Shown one piece after another: positions 9,166 through 18,953 of a DNA stretch of 64,000 nucleotides. The notes under the pieces are model-generated. The model had not been told where the DNA came from. It saw only the letters and a list, made by a program, of their open reading frames with translations, and made no database searches. The stretch lies in NCBI RefSeq assembly GCF_002993325.1, contig NZ_PVNO01000002.1:124001-188000 (forward strand), given 5' to 3'. Position 1 is the stretch's first letter. Each line of letters begins with the position of its first letter. Position numbers and translations under genes: made by a program. Origin of the DNA: Alteromonas gracilis (GTDB lineage: Bacteria > Pseudomonadota > Gammaproteobacteria > Enterobacterales > Alteromonadaceae).

Positions 9166-9855
9166 CTAATCACTTTCTGGCAAGGCAGCGTTGAAGGACA
9201 TCGCTACTTGGCGGTTGTTTAGCGCATTATAGTGAGTGATAACGTCGTTCATGAAGGCGTACCATGTTGGGTTTGGATGCCAAATTGCCATAAGGTCTTT
9301 TTTGGCGTTTTGTTCATTTTCTCCAAGTACGTTGATTCTGTATAGATATGTAAACGCGGCACCCCGCCAATTCAGTTTGCAGTGGGTCAGCACCTTGTCT
9401 TCGCTCACCTCTACGCTTTGCATAAACGCTGCGTAGTTTAAAAAGTTGGCGAGCGTAGGGCCTTCCCAATCAACAGGCACATTAAAGTAATCGAGCCCTA
9501 ATTCTGATGTAGTTAAAATTTCACTGCTTCGATCCCCTGGGATCAAGTCTATAACGTGAGTGACTCCTTTTTCCTTCAGCAAAGAAAAATGAGCAGCATT
9601 GGGTAAGCCAGAAGAATACATAAATGGCCCGTTTTCTTGGAAGTTGGTGAGTGTTGCAAGTGTAGGTGTTGTTTCCATCTGCATGTCATTCCCCGCTTGC
9701 TGAGTTGAGTTTCCCTCATGATAAGCGTTTGCACATAAGCTTAATCCCAGCCCTAAGCTAATAATCGCAGTCGCGACAACGCGACGTAACGTAGACTTTT
9801 GAAGCGATGGCGTATTTTTCATTTGTCCAAGTGCTGCTGTTTGGGTCTTTTTCAT
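9166..9855 (-). CDS. Exported protein tyrosine phosphatase-like protein
   Basis: A 229-residue protein with a long N-terminal signal region (about residues 1-44, hydrophobic core VVATAIISLGLGLSLCANA). The mature part resembles the dual-specificity/DUF442-like phosphatase fold: GLPNAAHFSLLKEKGVTHVIDL, then VPVDW with the general-acid type Asp, then THCKLNWRGAAFTYLYR. The P-loop is Cys159-x4-Arg164, one residue shorter than the usual Cx5R, and lacks the usual glycine. Similar short loops occur, as far as I recall, in a subgroup of bacterial phosphatase-family proteins. Activity is therefore uncertain. It stands alone, about 150 bp from the ars promoter and with about 290 bp to the dehydrogenase gene. 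Confidence 0.7.
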   Translation of the reverse strand: MKKTQTAALGQMKNTPSLQKSTLRRVVATAIISLGLGLSLCANAYHEGNSTQQAGNDMQMETTPTLATLTNFQENGPFMYSSGLPNAAHFSLLKEKGVTHVIDLIPGDRSSEILTTSELGLDYFNVPVDWEGPTLANFLNYAAFMQSVEVSEDKVLTHCKLNWRGAAFTYLYRINVLGENEQNAKKDLMAIWHPNPTWYAFMNDVITHYNALNNRQVAMSFNAALPESD

Positions 9856-10097
9856 AGTTAAGAGCTCACTGTTGACACCGGTGTGATTATAATTTCTACG
9901 TTACACAATTGCTCACTATTGTCCAAGCAGTAAAAGCTACGAATAAGTCTTTAACAGCAGCGTTTGCATTAGGTACTAGGTTTAGTCTTGGGAAGTTCCT
10001 GATCTAGTGCAAATGAAGGGGCAAGCTCGGTGTGAGAGATAGAACAAGAGCCGTGCGTGAGGCGTTAGAGCAGGGAGTGATATAGCTTAGGTTTTAA

Positions 10098-10127
10098 AAG
10101 GAGAGGAATTCCTCTCCTTAACTTTTT
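10098..10127. terminator. Rho-independent terminator, bidirectional
   Basis: A perfect 22-bp palindrome (AAGGAGAGGAA then its complement) at 10098-10119, followed on the plus strand by ACTTTTTTC and on the minus strand by TTTTAAAA. It lies 20 bp behind the stop of the formaldehyde dehydrogenase gene, which is transcribed on the minus strand. Confidence 0.75.
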
Positions 10128-10140
10128 TCAACGGTTCGTA

Positions 10141-11310
<1,170 letters not shown>

Positions 11311-11487
11311 TTATACCAATTATTTGATAATGATTTATAGGCCAAAGTATAGGAGACGGATTAGTTATGATAAATACACTTTTAGTAAATCACTTTTGCT
11401 TATTTGTAATAATGGAGTAGTCGAAATAGAATGAGACTAAGTCTGAGAGCACATTTGCGTTAGTCAATGAGGTCATAAATACTTAGG

Positions 11488-12366
11488 ATGAAATATTTAG
11501 AAGGTATCGCAGAGTTCTGTGCGGTGGCAGAAGTTGGCAACTTTACAGGCGCGGCCAACAAGCTTGATACATCTGTGGCACAAATAAGTCGAAAAGTAGC
11601 GTCATTGGAAAAGCAGCTTGGTGTAAAGCTGTTGCAGCGCACTACACGCAGTGTGTCGTTAACTGAAGCTGGCACATTGTACTTTGAACAAGCATTGCCG
11701 GCCTTAAAAGCGCTTGAAAATGCCCAACTGTCTGTAAGCGCGCTACAAACGTCACCGCAAGGGTTAATTAAACTTACCGCGCCTGTGGCTTTTGGTGAGG
11801 CGTTTATAGCGCCGTTGCTTAATACTTTTATGCAAAAATATTCAGGCATTAGCGTTCAATGTACCTTTTCAAATGAAAAGCTCGATATTGTCGATTTGGG
11901 TTTGGACTTAGCCATTCGAATCGGAAAACTTGAAGACTCTACGCTGGTAGCCAAAAAGATAGCAACACGTCATCTTTTTGTTTGTGGCAGTAAAGCGTAC
12001 TTTGAAGAGCATGGTCAGCCTCAAACTATCGATGAGTTAAAACATCATTCGCTTTTGGTGGGGTCACAACCTTATTGGCGATTTATGGTAGACAAGGAAA
12101 TTCAGTCGATTAGTGTGCAAGGCCGAGCTCGCTATAACAGCGGGAATGCGCTGCGAAGTGCAGCTTTAGCCGGCTTGGGGCTAGCTCAATTGCCAGGCTT
12201 TTATGTGCGAGATGCATTGGCTTCTGGCGAGCTTATCGAAGTGTTTCCTGAATACAAAGATAAGCAAGAAGCCATCTGGGCGGTATTTCCGTCTAACCGC
12301 AATGTGGCTCCTAAAATAAGGCTGCTGGTGGACTTCTTGGCCCAGCATATTGTTTCAGATAGCTGA
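11488..12366 (+). CDS. LysR-family transcriptional regulator
   Basis: A 292-residue LysR-type regulator. The N-terminal winged helix reads MKYLEGIAEFCAVAEVGNFT, then AANKLDTSVAQISRKVASLEKQLGVKLLQRTTR; the C-terminal part (about 90-290) is the periplasmic-binding-like effector domain, with the common LRSAALAGLGLAQLP segment. It is divergent from frmA across 190 bp, the classical arrangement for regulation of the divergent gene. It also sits only a few bases upstream of the UvrA-like gene, so the two are probably cotranscribed. The effector is unknown. Confidence 0.93.
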   Translation: MKYLEGIAEFCAVAEVGNFTGAANKLDTSVAQISRKVASLEKQLGVKLLQRTTRSVSLTEAGTLYFEQALPALKALENAQLSVSALQTSPQGLIKLTAPVAFGEAFIAPLLNTFMQKYSGISVQCTFSNEKLDIVDLGLDLAIRIGKLEDSTLVAKKIATRHLFVCGSKAYFEEHGQPQTIDELKHHSLLVGSQPYWRFMVDKEIQSISVQGRARYNSGNALRSAALAGLGLAQLPGFYVRDALASGELIEVFPEYKDKQEAIWAVFPSNRNVAPKIRLLVDFLAQHIVSDS

Positions 12367-12369
12367 TGC

Positions 12370-14967
12370 TTGGCCGATGCAATAAGTGATCGAAATATAG
12401 CCTTTGAACCTAAACATTCTGTAATTAAGACATGTAAAGGTGATGTGGTGCACAACGATGATGGGCGAATTCAGGTACGCGGTGCTCGCGTACACAATCT
12501 TAAAAGTCTCAATGTAGATATTCCCAGAAACGAAGTGGTGGTGTTCACCGGCGTATCCGGTTCGGGAAAATCTTCCCTCGCGTTTGGGACCCTGTATGCT
12601 GAAGCGCAACATCGTTATCTAGACTCAATATCACCCTATGCACGCCGCCTTATTGAGCAGATTGAAAAGCCAGACGTGGATGCGATTGAAGGGCTGCCGC
12701 CAGCAGTGGGTCTACATCAGCGCCGTGGCGCACCCTCTGTGCGTTCATCAGTTGGCAGCATTACTACGTTATCAAATAGTTTACGTATGCTGTATTCAAG
12801 GGCTGGTGATTATCCTGAAGGGCAGGGTATCATTTATGCTGACGGGTTCTCTGCGAATACGCCGGAAGGTGCGTGTGATGAATGCGACGGCATAGGTAAA
12901 GTGTTCGACACTCAGGCGCAGCTTCTCGTGCCTGACGATACCCTAACCATACGTGAAGGTGCAGTTGCTGCTTGGCCCGGGGCATGGCAGGGAAAAAACC
13001 TCGTTAGGGTACTGCTATCTCTTGATATTGATGTTGATGTTCCATGGCATACGTTACCTAAAAAAACGCAAGACTGGATTTTGTATTCCGATGAAACGCC
13101 TCAGGTACCCGTATATCGTAGCTATAACTTAGAGCAAACTCGACAAGCACTCACTGAAGGTGAACCGGCTAGCTACAACGGCAAGTTTATCAGCGCCAGA
13201 CGTCACGTATTAGATACATTTAAAACCTCTCAAAAAGAAAAGATAAAGCAGCGCATTGCACGTTTTCTTTCGATCACATCCTGCCCCACCTGCCAGGGTA
13301 AGAAGCTTAAAGCAAAGGCATTAAATGTTACGTTAGATCGCTTGGATATTATTGATTTCTCGAGACTTCCATTGCACGACGTTGACAGAAAGTTGAAAAA
13401 ACTTAGGCATGCTGTTGCAGATGATGCTTCCGAAAGGGCACAAGTTATAAGAAATATAACCTCTGATGTCGTTGATAGAATTAAGCCGATTATTGCGCTA
13501 GGTCTGGACTACCTATCATTGGACAGAAGCACGACCACGGTTTCAGCAGGAGAGCTTCAGAGATTACGTCTGGCTACGCAGCTTAAATCAAATCTGTTTG
13601 GTGTGGTATTTGTAATGGATGAACCCTCAGCAGGTTTACATCCTCGCGATGTAGAGTCTTTGGTTCACGCGCTTCACGATATCACGAAAGCAGGTAATTC
13701 GCTGTTAGTGGTTGAGCATAACCCTTATGTCATCAAAGGTGCGAATTGGGTGGTGGATGTTGGCCCTCGGGCGGGCACAAACGGTGGCGATTTGGTATTT
13801 AGTGGGCCTGCAGAACAGCTGGCAAGCGTGACGCACTCGTCCACTGCCGACTTTGTTTTTAATAATAAAACACTGGTGAATAGAGCACGGCGCAGTGCTA
13901 CGGGCACCCTTAGCCTTAAAAACGTTACTCGAAATAACGTTAAAAAAGCGAATGTTGAAATTCCTTTGGGCGTCATGACAGCCGTTACCGGGGTATCAGG
14001 TTCAGGAAAATCAAGCCTGATTAGTCAAGCGTTGGTCGAATTGGTGAGAGACGGACTTGGCGGTACTCACGTTCAAAATGAAGATGAACTCAGCGAAGCG
14101 TCATTACTTTCAAGTGATAATTATATAGACGACGAAGAGATAGCTGAAAAAGGCGCTATAGAAAAAGGGTTAGACGACATAAGTCGTTTAGTGGTTGTCG
14201 ATCAGTCTTCAATTGGCAGAACGCCTCGCTCTACGCTTGCAACTTATACAGGAATGTTTGATCAAATTAGGCGTTTATTTGCTGACACCGATGAGGCCAA
14301 GTCTTGTAACTATGACGCTGGACATTTTTCTTTTAACGTAATTAAAGGTCGCTGCCCTAATTGCGAAGGGTTGGGTGTAGTTTCAGTGGAACTACTTTTT
14401 ATGCCAAGCGTTTATTCGCCATGTACGGTATGCCATGGAAAGCGCTTTAAGGATGACGTGTTAGAGATTAAATACAAGGAGCATTCCATTGCCGATGTTT
14501 TAGCGCTTACCGTCGATGAGGCTCAGCACGTTTTTGACGACAATAAGGCAGTACTGAGAGGGCTTGAGACGCTTATCAAAGTAGGTCTTGGATACCTTAC
14601 ATTAGGTCAAAGCGCGACAGAGCTATCTGGCGGAGAGGCACAGCGTATAAAACTAGCCACTGAGCTAAAGCGCGCTCAAAACAGCAACACTCTTTATGTA
14701 TTAGATGAGCCTACAACAGGCTTGCATCTGTCAGATATCGCTCTGTTAATGACGCACCTAAGTTCCCTGGTAGATAGAGGCAATACAGTGGTTATGGTGG
14801 AGCACAATATGAAAGTAGCCGCGGCGTGTGACTATGTCATAGATATCGGACCAGGCGCAGGTGGGAGTGGCGGACAAGTCGTCGCTCACGGCACCCCTGA
14901 AGACGTTGCTAGAAACAAGGAGAGTGCAACCGCTCCGTTTTTAACCGAAGCGTGCCGGCTAAACTAA
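12370..14967 (+). CDS. UvrA-like excinuclease ATPase (UvrA paralogue)
   Basis: An 865-residue ABC ATPase of the UvrA family, shorter than canonical UvrA (about 940). It has two Walker A motifs GVSGSGKSS (about residues 61-69 and again near 540), signature motifs VSAGELQRLRLA and LSGGEAQRIKLA, and Walker B regions VFVMDEPSAG and LYVLDEPTTG. Zinc-finger type CxxC pairs are CDEC, CPTC, CPNC and CTVC. It resembles the UvrA2/DrrC-like paralogues, some of which are tied to resistance to DNA-binding drugs, rather than housekeeping uvrA. The TTG start at 12370 has no ribosome site; a GTG at 12445 or 12448 behind AAAGG is an equally good start and would leave about 840 residues. It follows the LysR gene almost directly. 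Confidence 0.88.
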   Translation: MADAISDRNIAFEPKHSVIKTCKGDVVHNDDGRIQVRGARVHNLKSLNVDIPRNEVVVFTGVSGSGKSSLAFGTLYAEAQHRYLDSISPYARRLIEQIEKPDVDAIEGLPPAVGLHQRRGAPSVRSSVGSITTLSNSLRMLYSRAGDYPEGQGIIYADGFSANTPEGACDECDGIGKVFDTQAQLLVPDDTLTIREGAVAAWPGAWQGKNLVRVLLSLDIDVDVPWHTLPKKTQDWILYSDETPQVPVYRSYNLEQTRQALTEGEPASYNGKFISARRHVLDTFKTSQKEKIKQRIARFLSITSCPTCQGKKLKAKALNVTLDRLDIIDFSRLPLHDVDRKLKKLRHAVADDASERAQVIRNITSDVVDRIKPIIALGLDYLSLDRSTTTVSAGELQRLRLATQLKSNLFGVVFVMDEPSAGLHPRDVESLVHALHDITKAGNSLLVVEHNPYVIKGANWVVDVGPRAGTNGGDLVFSGPAEQLASVTHSSTADFVFNNKTLVNRARRSATGTLSLKNVTRNNVKKANVEIPLGVMTAVTGVSGSGKSSLISQALVELVRDGLGGTHVQNEDELSEASLLSSDNYIDDEEIAEKGAIEKGLDDISRLVVVDQSSIGRTPRSTLATYTGMFDQIRRLFADTDEAKSCNYDAGHFSFNVIKGRCPNCEGLGVVSVELLFMPSVYSPCTVCHGKRFKDDVLEIKYKEHSIADVLALTVDEAQHVFDDNKAVLRGLETLIKVGLGYLTLGQSATELSGGEAQRIKLATELKRAQNSNTLYVLDEPTTGLHLSDIALLMTHLSSLVDRGNTVVMVEHNMKVAAACDYVIDIGPGAGGSGGQVVAHGTPEDVARNKESATAPFLTEACRLN

Positions 14968-15078
14968 GGCATTGCTGTTGTTTTTATTGCTTTATAGTGA
15001 CTTTTTAAACAACTTTACGTTCGCGAATTCGCCGATAGCAGATGCGTTTGTACCTTAAAAAGAAATGTTTCTTAATTA

Positions 15079-15107
15079 TTGTTTCATTTTTTGCAATACA
15101 GTATGGT
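15079..15107 (+). promoter_or_regulatory. Possible thr operon promoter
   Basis: TTGTTT at 15079-15084 and TATGGT at 15102-15107 are spaced by 17 bp. A start near 15114 would give a leader of about 40 bases before the leader peptide. The match to consensus is only moderate, so this is a suggestion. Confidence 0.35.
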
Positions 15108-15153
15108 GAAAACTGCGGTTGACTTATAGACGTCTATACGGCAAATTGCTTGT

Positions 15154-15225
15154 ATGAAAAAGATTCTAGTTACTCGCACCACCATGATGCTGATTACCAC
15201 CTTAAATAGGGCGGTCGCTGACTAG
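15154..15225 (+). CDS. thrL: thr operon leader peptide
   Basis: A 23-codon frame (MKKILVTRTTMMLITT then seven residues and TAG) containing five threonine codons (positions 7, 9, 10, 15, 16) and two isoleucines, immediately ahead of a rho-independent hairpin and thrA. This is the layout of the enterobacterial thrL attenuator: ribosome stalling on Thr/Ile codons under starvation would prevent formation of the terminator. The peptide is not expected to have a function of its own. No strong ribosome binding site is visible, which lowers certainty slightly. Confidence 0.8.
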   Translation: MKKILVTRTTMMLITTLNRAVAD

Positions 15226-15247
15226 TGCAAGTAAGCAAAAGACAACG

Positions 15248-15280
15248 AAAGCCCGCCTAAACAAGAGCGGGCTTTTTTTT
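15248..15280 (+). terminator. thr operon attenuator terminator
   Basis: Stem AAAGCCCGC (15248-15256) pairs with GCGGGCTTT (15267-15275), followed by an eight-T run to 15280. It lies between the leader peptide and the thrA ribosome binding site. Placed here it must be conditional, since it would otherwise block thrABC. Confidence 0.88.
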
Positions 15281-15318
15281 ACACACGTTTTAGCATGCGT
15301 AACCTTAAGGAGCAGCAT

Positions 15319-17784
15319 ATGAAAGTCTTAAAGTTTGGGGGTTCTTCTCTAGCCGATGCACCGCGATATATGCGTGTGATGGAAATTAGCACGGCAACCC
15401 ACCAAACCGAAGGTGCTGCGGTTGTACTCTCGGCCCCCAAAGGGGTAACTAACGCGCTTTCACTATTGTGTGAACAGGCCGCCGCGGGTGAAGATTTCCA
15501 GCCGTTATTTGATAAGTTAAACGATACGGTGACCGGCATTGCCAACAACTTAAACGAAGAACTCGACGGGTTTGCACATGCAAGCGTGGTGGAATTCATT
15601 AATAGCCACTTATCGGTATTAAAACAGCACCTTGAAGGCATAAAGCTCTTAGGTGTTGCACCTGATAATGTAGCTGCGGGTATTCTCAGTATTGGTGAAT
15701 ACATCTCGGTAACGCTCTTCAGCGCCATGCTATCCGCCAAAGAAATAGCTAATCGCATCATCGACCCTGTCAAATATGTGCTTGCGGAGGGCGACTACTT
15801 AGACAGTATTGCCGACGTTTCACTAAGCAAAGCGCGTTTTTCAGATGTACCCTGCGATGGCAGCGAGTTCTTAGTTATGCCAGGCTTTGTTGCTGCTAAC
15901 GAAGCGGGTGAGAAAGTTACGCTAGGGCGCAACGGTTCAGACTATTCAGCGGCCATTCTAGCGGCTTGTATCGATGCAAGCTGCTGTGAAATCTGGACGG
16001 ACGTAGACGGTGTTTACAACGCTGACCCGAATCAAGTTGAAGGTGCTGTACTGTTAGATAAGCTTACCTACCAAGAAGCCATGGAGCTGTCTTATTTCGG
16101 AGCCAAGGTGCTTCATCCAAAAACCATCGGGCCTATTGCACAGCATCACATCCCTTGTCTGATCAGAAACACGTTAAACCCGGCAGCGCCAGGTACGTTA
16201 ATCAGTAATGAAAAAAGCGAAGTGTGGACGTCGGTCAAAGGTATCTCCCAGCTTGATAATGTGACCATGTTTAACGTTGCAGGCCCCGGTCTTAAAGGCA
16301 TGGTAGGCATGGCAAGTCGCGTGTTTGAAGTAATGTCTAACGCCAATATTTCAATAAGCCTGATCACACAGTCTTCATCAGAATATTCAATCAGTTTTTG
16401 TATACAAAGCAAAGATGCCAATCGCGCGTTGAACCTTCTTGAAGATGCATTTGCGCTTGAGCTTCAAAACCAACTGCTTGATCCTATCGAAGTGCGCCAT
16501 GACCTGGCTATTGTTACCTTAGTAGGTGACGGCATGCGTCAAACTAAAGGGCTGGCTGCGCGTTTCTTTAACTCTCTTGCACAAGCGCGAGTTAACAACG
16601 TAGCCATCGCGCAGGGCTCTTCAGAGCGCTCTATTTCAACAGTAATTGAAAGTAAGCGTGCTAAGAAAGCAGTAAAAGTAATCCACCAGAATTTTTTCTC
16701 TGACCGCCATACCATAGACGTATTCCTAGTAGGGTGTGGCAACGTGGGCACTGAACTGCTAGGTCAGATTGAAAAGCAGCAGCCTGCTTTGTTGAAGCGC
16801 AATATCCAATTACGTGTTTACGGCATCGCAAATAGCCGCAAGCTACTGCTAAATAGCCAAGGTATTGAGCTTAGCGGTGACTGGAAGGCGGCCCTTGAGT
16901 CAGCAAGCGAAGGATTAAGTGTAGAGCGCTTACACCAGTTTGCTAACGACAACAGCCTGGTAAACCCGGTTATTGTTGACTGCACCAGCCATGAAGCCAT
17001 TGCACAGCAATATGTAGATATGATGGAAAGCGGGTTTCACGTTGTAACGCCCAATAAAAAGGCGAATACCAGCGCCATGTCTTATTACCGTAAGCTGCGC
17101 AAAACGGCCCTTGATACCAATCGCCAATATTTGTACGAAACCACCGTTGGTGCTGGGCTACCTGTTATTGATAACTTGCAGAAGCTATTCAGTGCAGGTG
17201 ACGTACTACACCGTTTTGAAGGTATTTTATCAGGCAGCTTATCTTATGTGTTTGGAAAGCTTGAAGAAGGTATGAGCCTGTCGCAAGCGACACAAACAGC
17301 CAAGGACAACGGTTTTACCGAGCCTGACCCCCGCGATGATTTAAGTGGTATGGATGTGGCGCGTAAGCTGCTTATTATGGCTCGTGAAGCTGACTTGGCC
17401 CTAGAGCTATCTGACATCGAAATTGAATCTGTATTGCCCGCTGGTTTTGCTGAAGACTGTTCAATTGAAGACTTTATGCGTCAGCTTCCTGAGCTAGATG
17501 CTGCCATAAATGAAAAAGTTGAGGCGGCCAAGGCCGAAGGCAAAGTCCTTCGCTATATCGGCAGCATTGAAGACGGTAAGTGTAAAGTGAGTATCCAAGC
17601 AGTGCCGGCGAGCAACCCGCTTTCACAGGTAAAAGACGGCGAAAATGCACTGGCTATTAACAGCGATTACTACAGCCCAATCCCTTATGTAATTAGAGGA
17701 TATGGTGCGGGTGGTACGGTAACGGCAGCAGGGGTGTTTGCTGATATTCTGCGTACTATGCCATGGAAACAAATGGCGCATTAA
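15319..17784 (+). CDS. thrA: Bifunctional aspartokinase I/homoserine dehydrogenase I
   Basis: An 821-residue cytoplasmic fusion enzyme carrying out the first and third steps of the aspartate pathway to threonine. The aspartokinase domain starts MKVLKFGGSSLADAPRYMRV; FTLGRNGSDYSAA-type residues are seen as TLGRNGSDYSAAILAA. ACT regulatory domains lie near residues 310-460 and bring threonine feedback. The homoserine dehydrogenase domain begins around 470 with the NAD(P) motif VFLVGCGNVGTELLGQI and continues with VTPNKKANT and EGILSGSLSYVFGKLEEG. I chose the ATG at 15319 because AAGGAG stands seven bases before it. First gene of the thrABC operon. Confidence 0.97.
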   Translation: MKVLKFGGSSLADAPRYMRVMEISTATHQTEGAAVVLSAPKGVTNALSLLCEQAAAGEDFQPLFDKLNDTVTGIANNLNEELDGFAHASVVEFINSHLSVLKQHLEGIKLLGVAPDNVAAGILSIGEYISVTLFSAMLSAKEIANRIIDPVKYVLAEGDYLDSIADVSLSKARFSDVPCDGSEFLVMPGFVAANEAGEKVTLGRNGSDYSAAILAACIDASCCEIWTDVDGVYNADPNQVEGAVLLDKLTYQEAMELSYFGAKVLHPKTIGPIAQHHIPCLIRNTLNPAAPGTLISNEKSEVWTSVKGISQLDNVTMFNVAGPGLKGMVGMASRVFEVMSNANISISLITQSSSEYSISFCIQSKDANRALNLLEDAFALELQNQLLDPIEVRHDLAIVTLVGDGMRQTKGLAARFFNSLAQARVNNVAIAQGSSERSISTVIESKRAKKAVKVIHQNFFSDRHTIDVFLVGCGNVGTELLGQIEKQQPALLKRNIQLRVYGIANSRKLLLNSQGIELSGDWKAALESASEGLSVERLHQFANDNSLVNPVIVDCTSHEAIAQQYVDMMESGFHVVTPNKKANTSAMSYYRKLRKTALDTNRQYLYETTVGAGLPVIDNLQKLFSAGDVLHRFEGILSGSLSYVFGKLEEGMSLSQATQTAKDNGFTEPDPRDDLSGMDVARKLLIMAREADLALELSDIEIESVLPAGFAEDCSIEDFMRQLPELDAAINEKVEAAKAEGKVLRYIGSIEDGKCKVSIQAVPASNPLSQVKDGENALAINSDYYSPIPYVIRGYGAGGTVTAAGVFADILRTMPWKQMAH

Positions 17785-17905
17785 CGGCTAATTAACGCTT
17801 GGTATGCTTAACCTAATGAATAAGCGGCTAAAGTAAGAAATTCGAAGGTGCGACTTGGGTTAGTGATTTATCCCGTTGAGTCGCAAGCGAAGTAAGAGAA
17901 ATAAT

Positions 17906-18850
17906 ATGAAAGCATTAACGGCCTTTGCGCCAGCTTCAATTGGAAATGTAAGCTTAGGCTTTGATGTATTGGGTGCAGCGCTTGCCCCAGTAGACGGCAC
18001 TAAATTAGGTGATGAGGTTGAAATAAAAGCGGCTGAGTCATTTTCATTAAAAACGGTAGGGCGCTTTGCTCACAAACTTCCGGGCGGTGCAGATAGCAAT
18101 ATCGTCACTAAGTGCTACCACTATTTTTGTGAGCAGATGGAAAAGGCTGGGAAACCGACCTCTCCGGTAGCCCTTACCCTTCACAAAAACTTGCCAATTG
18201 GCAGTGGTTTAGGCTCAAGCGCTAGTTCAATTGTTGCTGCGTTTGCAGCGCTTAATGCTTTCTTCGACAACCCGTTTGATGAAGATACGTTGCTGATTAT
18301 GATGGGCGAGCTAGAAGGCCAAATTAGTGGTAGCGTTCATTACGATAACGTAGCGCCGTGTTATTTGGGCGGCATGACGCTAATGACGGGCAGCGACGCG
18401 CCGGTCACGCTATCACTGCCTTTGAACGACGACTGGTACTATGCCGTTTGTTATTCGGGCATTAGCGTATCGACAGCGGCTGCTCGCGATATTTTACCTA
18501 AGCAGGTGGATATGGCGACGGCGCTAACCTTTGGTCGGCAGTTAGGCGTATTTGTTCACGCCTTACATGCGGGTAACTTTGGCTTGGCGGCGTCAGTAAT
18601 GAAAGATGTCATTGCCGAACCTTACAGAAAGTCGCTACTGCCTGGCTTTGATGAGGCACGTGCATTTAGTGAGCAAGCGGGCGCGCTCGCGTTCGGTATT
18701 TCGGGGTCAGGGCCAACGGTGTTTGCCGTGTGTTCAAGTAAAGCGCAGGCGGAAAACGTCGCCGCATATTTAACCGATAACTATATTCAGAACGATGATG
18801 GCTTTAGCCATGTGTGCCAAATACCAAGCCAAGGTACTATTATTTCTTAA
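17906..18850 (+). CDS. thrB: Homoserine kinase
   Basis: A 314-residue GHMP-family kinase that phosphorylates homoserine with ATP. The opening MKALTAFAPASIGNVSLGFD, the ATP loop LPIGSGLGSSASSIVAA and the C-terminal FGISGSGPTVFAV are the three family motifs. The ATG at 17906 is preceded by a purine-rich AAGTAAGAGAA. It is separated from thrA by 121 bp with no terminator, and its stop codon lies in the first unit of an 18-bp tandem repeat. Confidence 0.97.
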   Translation: MKALTAFAPASIGNVSLGFDVLGAALAPVDGTKLGDEVEIKAAESFSLKTVGRFAHKLPGGADSNIVTKCYHYFCEQMEKAGKPTSPVALTLHKNLPIGSGLGSSASSIVAAFAALNAFFDNPFDEDTLLIMMGELEGQISGSVHYDNVAPCYLGGMTLMTGSDAPVTLSLPLNDDWYYAVCYSGISVSTAAARDILPKQVDMATALTFGRQLGVFVHALHAGNFGLAASVMKDVIAEPYRKSLLPGFDEARAFSEQAGALAFGISGSGPTVFAVCSSKAQAENVAAYLTDNYIQNDDGFSHVCQIPSQGTIIS

Positions 18851-18910
18851 AGGCACATGATTTCTTAAAGGTATAGTATTTCTTAAAGGCACAGGAATTT
18901 CTTAAAAAGA
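18843..18910 (+). repeat. 18-bp tandem repeat spanning the thrB stop codon
   Basis: Three full units of 18 bp with the pattern TTTCTTAAAGGCACAGGA (18843-18860, 18861-18878, 18879-18896) and a partial fourth (TTTCTTAAAAAGA). The first unit contains the last codon and TAA stop of thrB. Because the unit is a multiple of three, each copy repeats the stop in the same frame, and each carries an AAAGG motif. Confidence 0.85.
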
Positions 18911-18953
18911 TTAAAAGGGCAGCATATCTGCTCAATTAAAAAGGTAACAGCAA

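Noticed and set aside
15279-15773. 164-codon frame antisense to thrA
   Set aside because: Entirely inside thrA and its leader on the other strand; no supporting signal.
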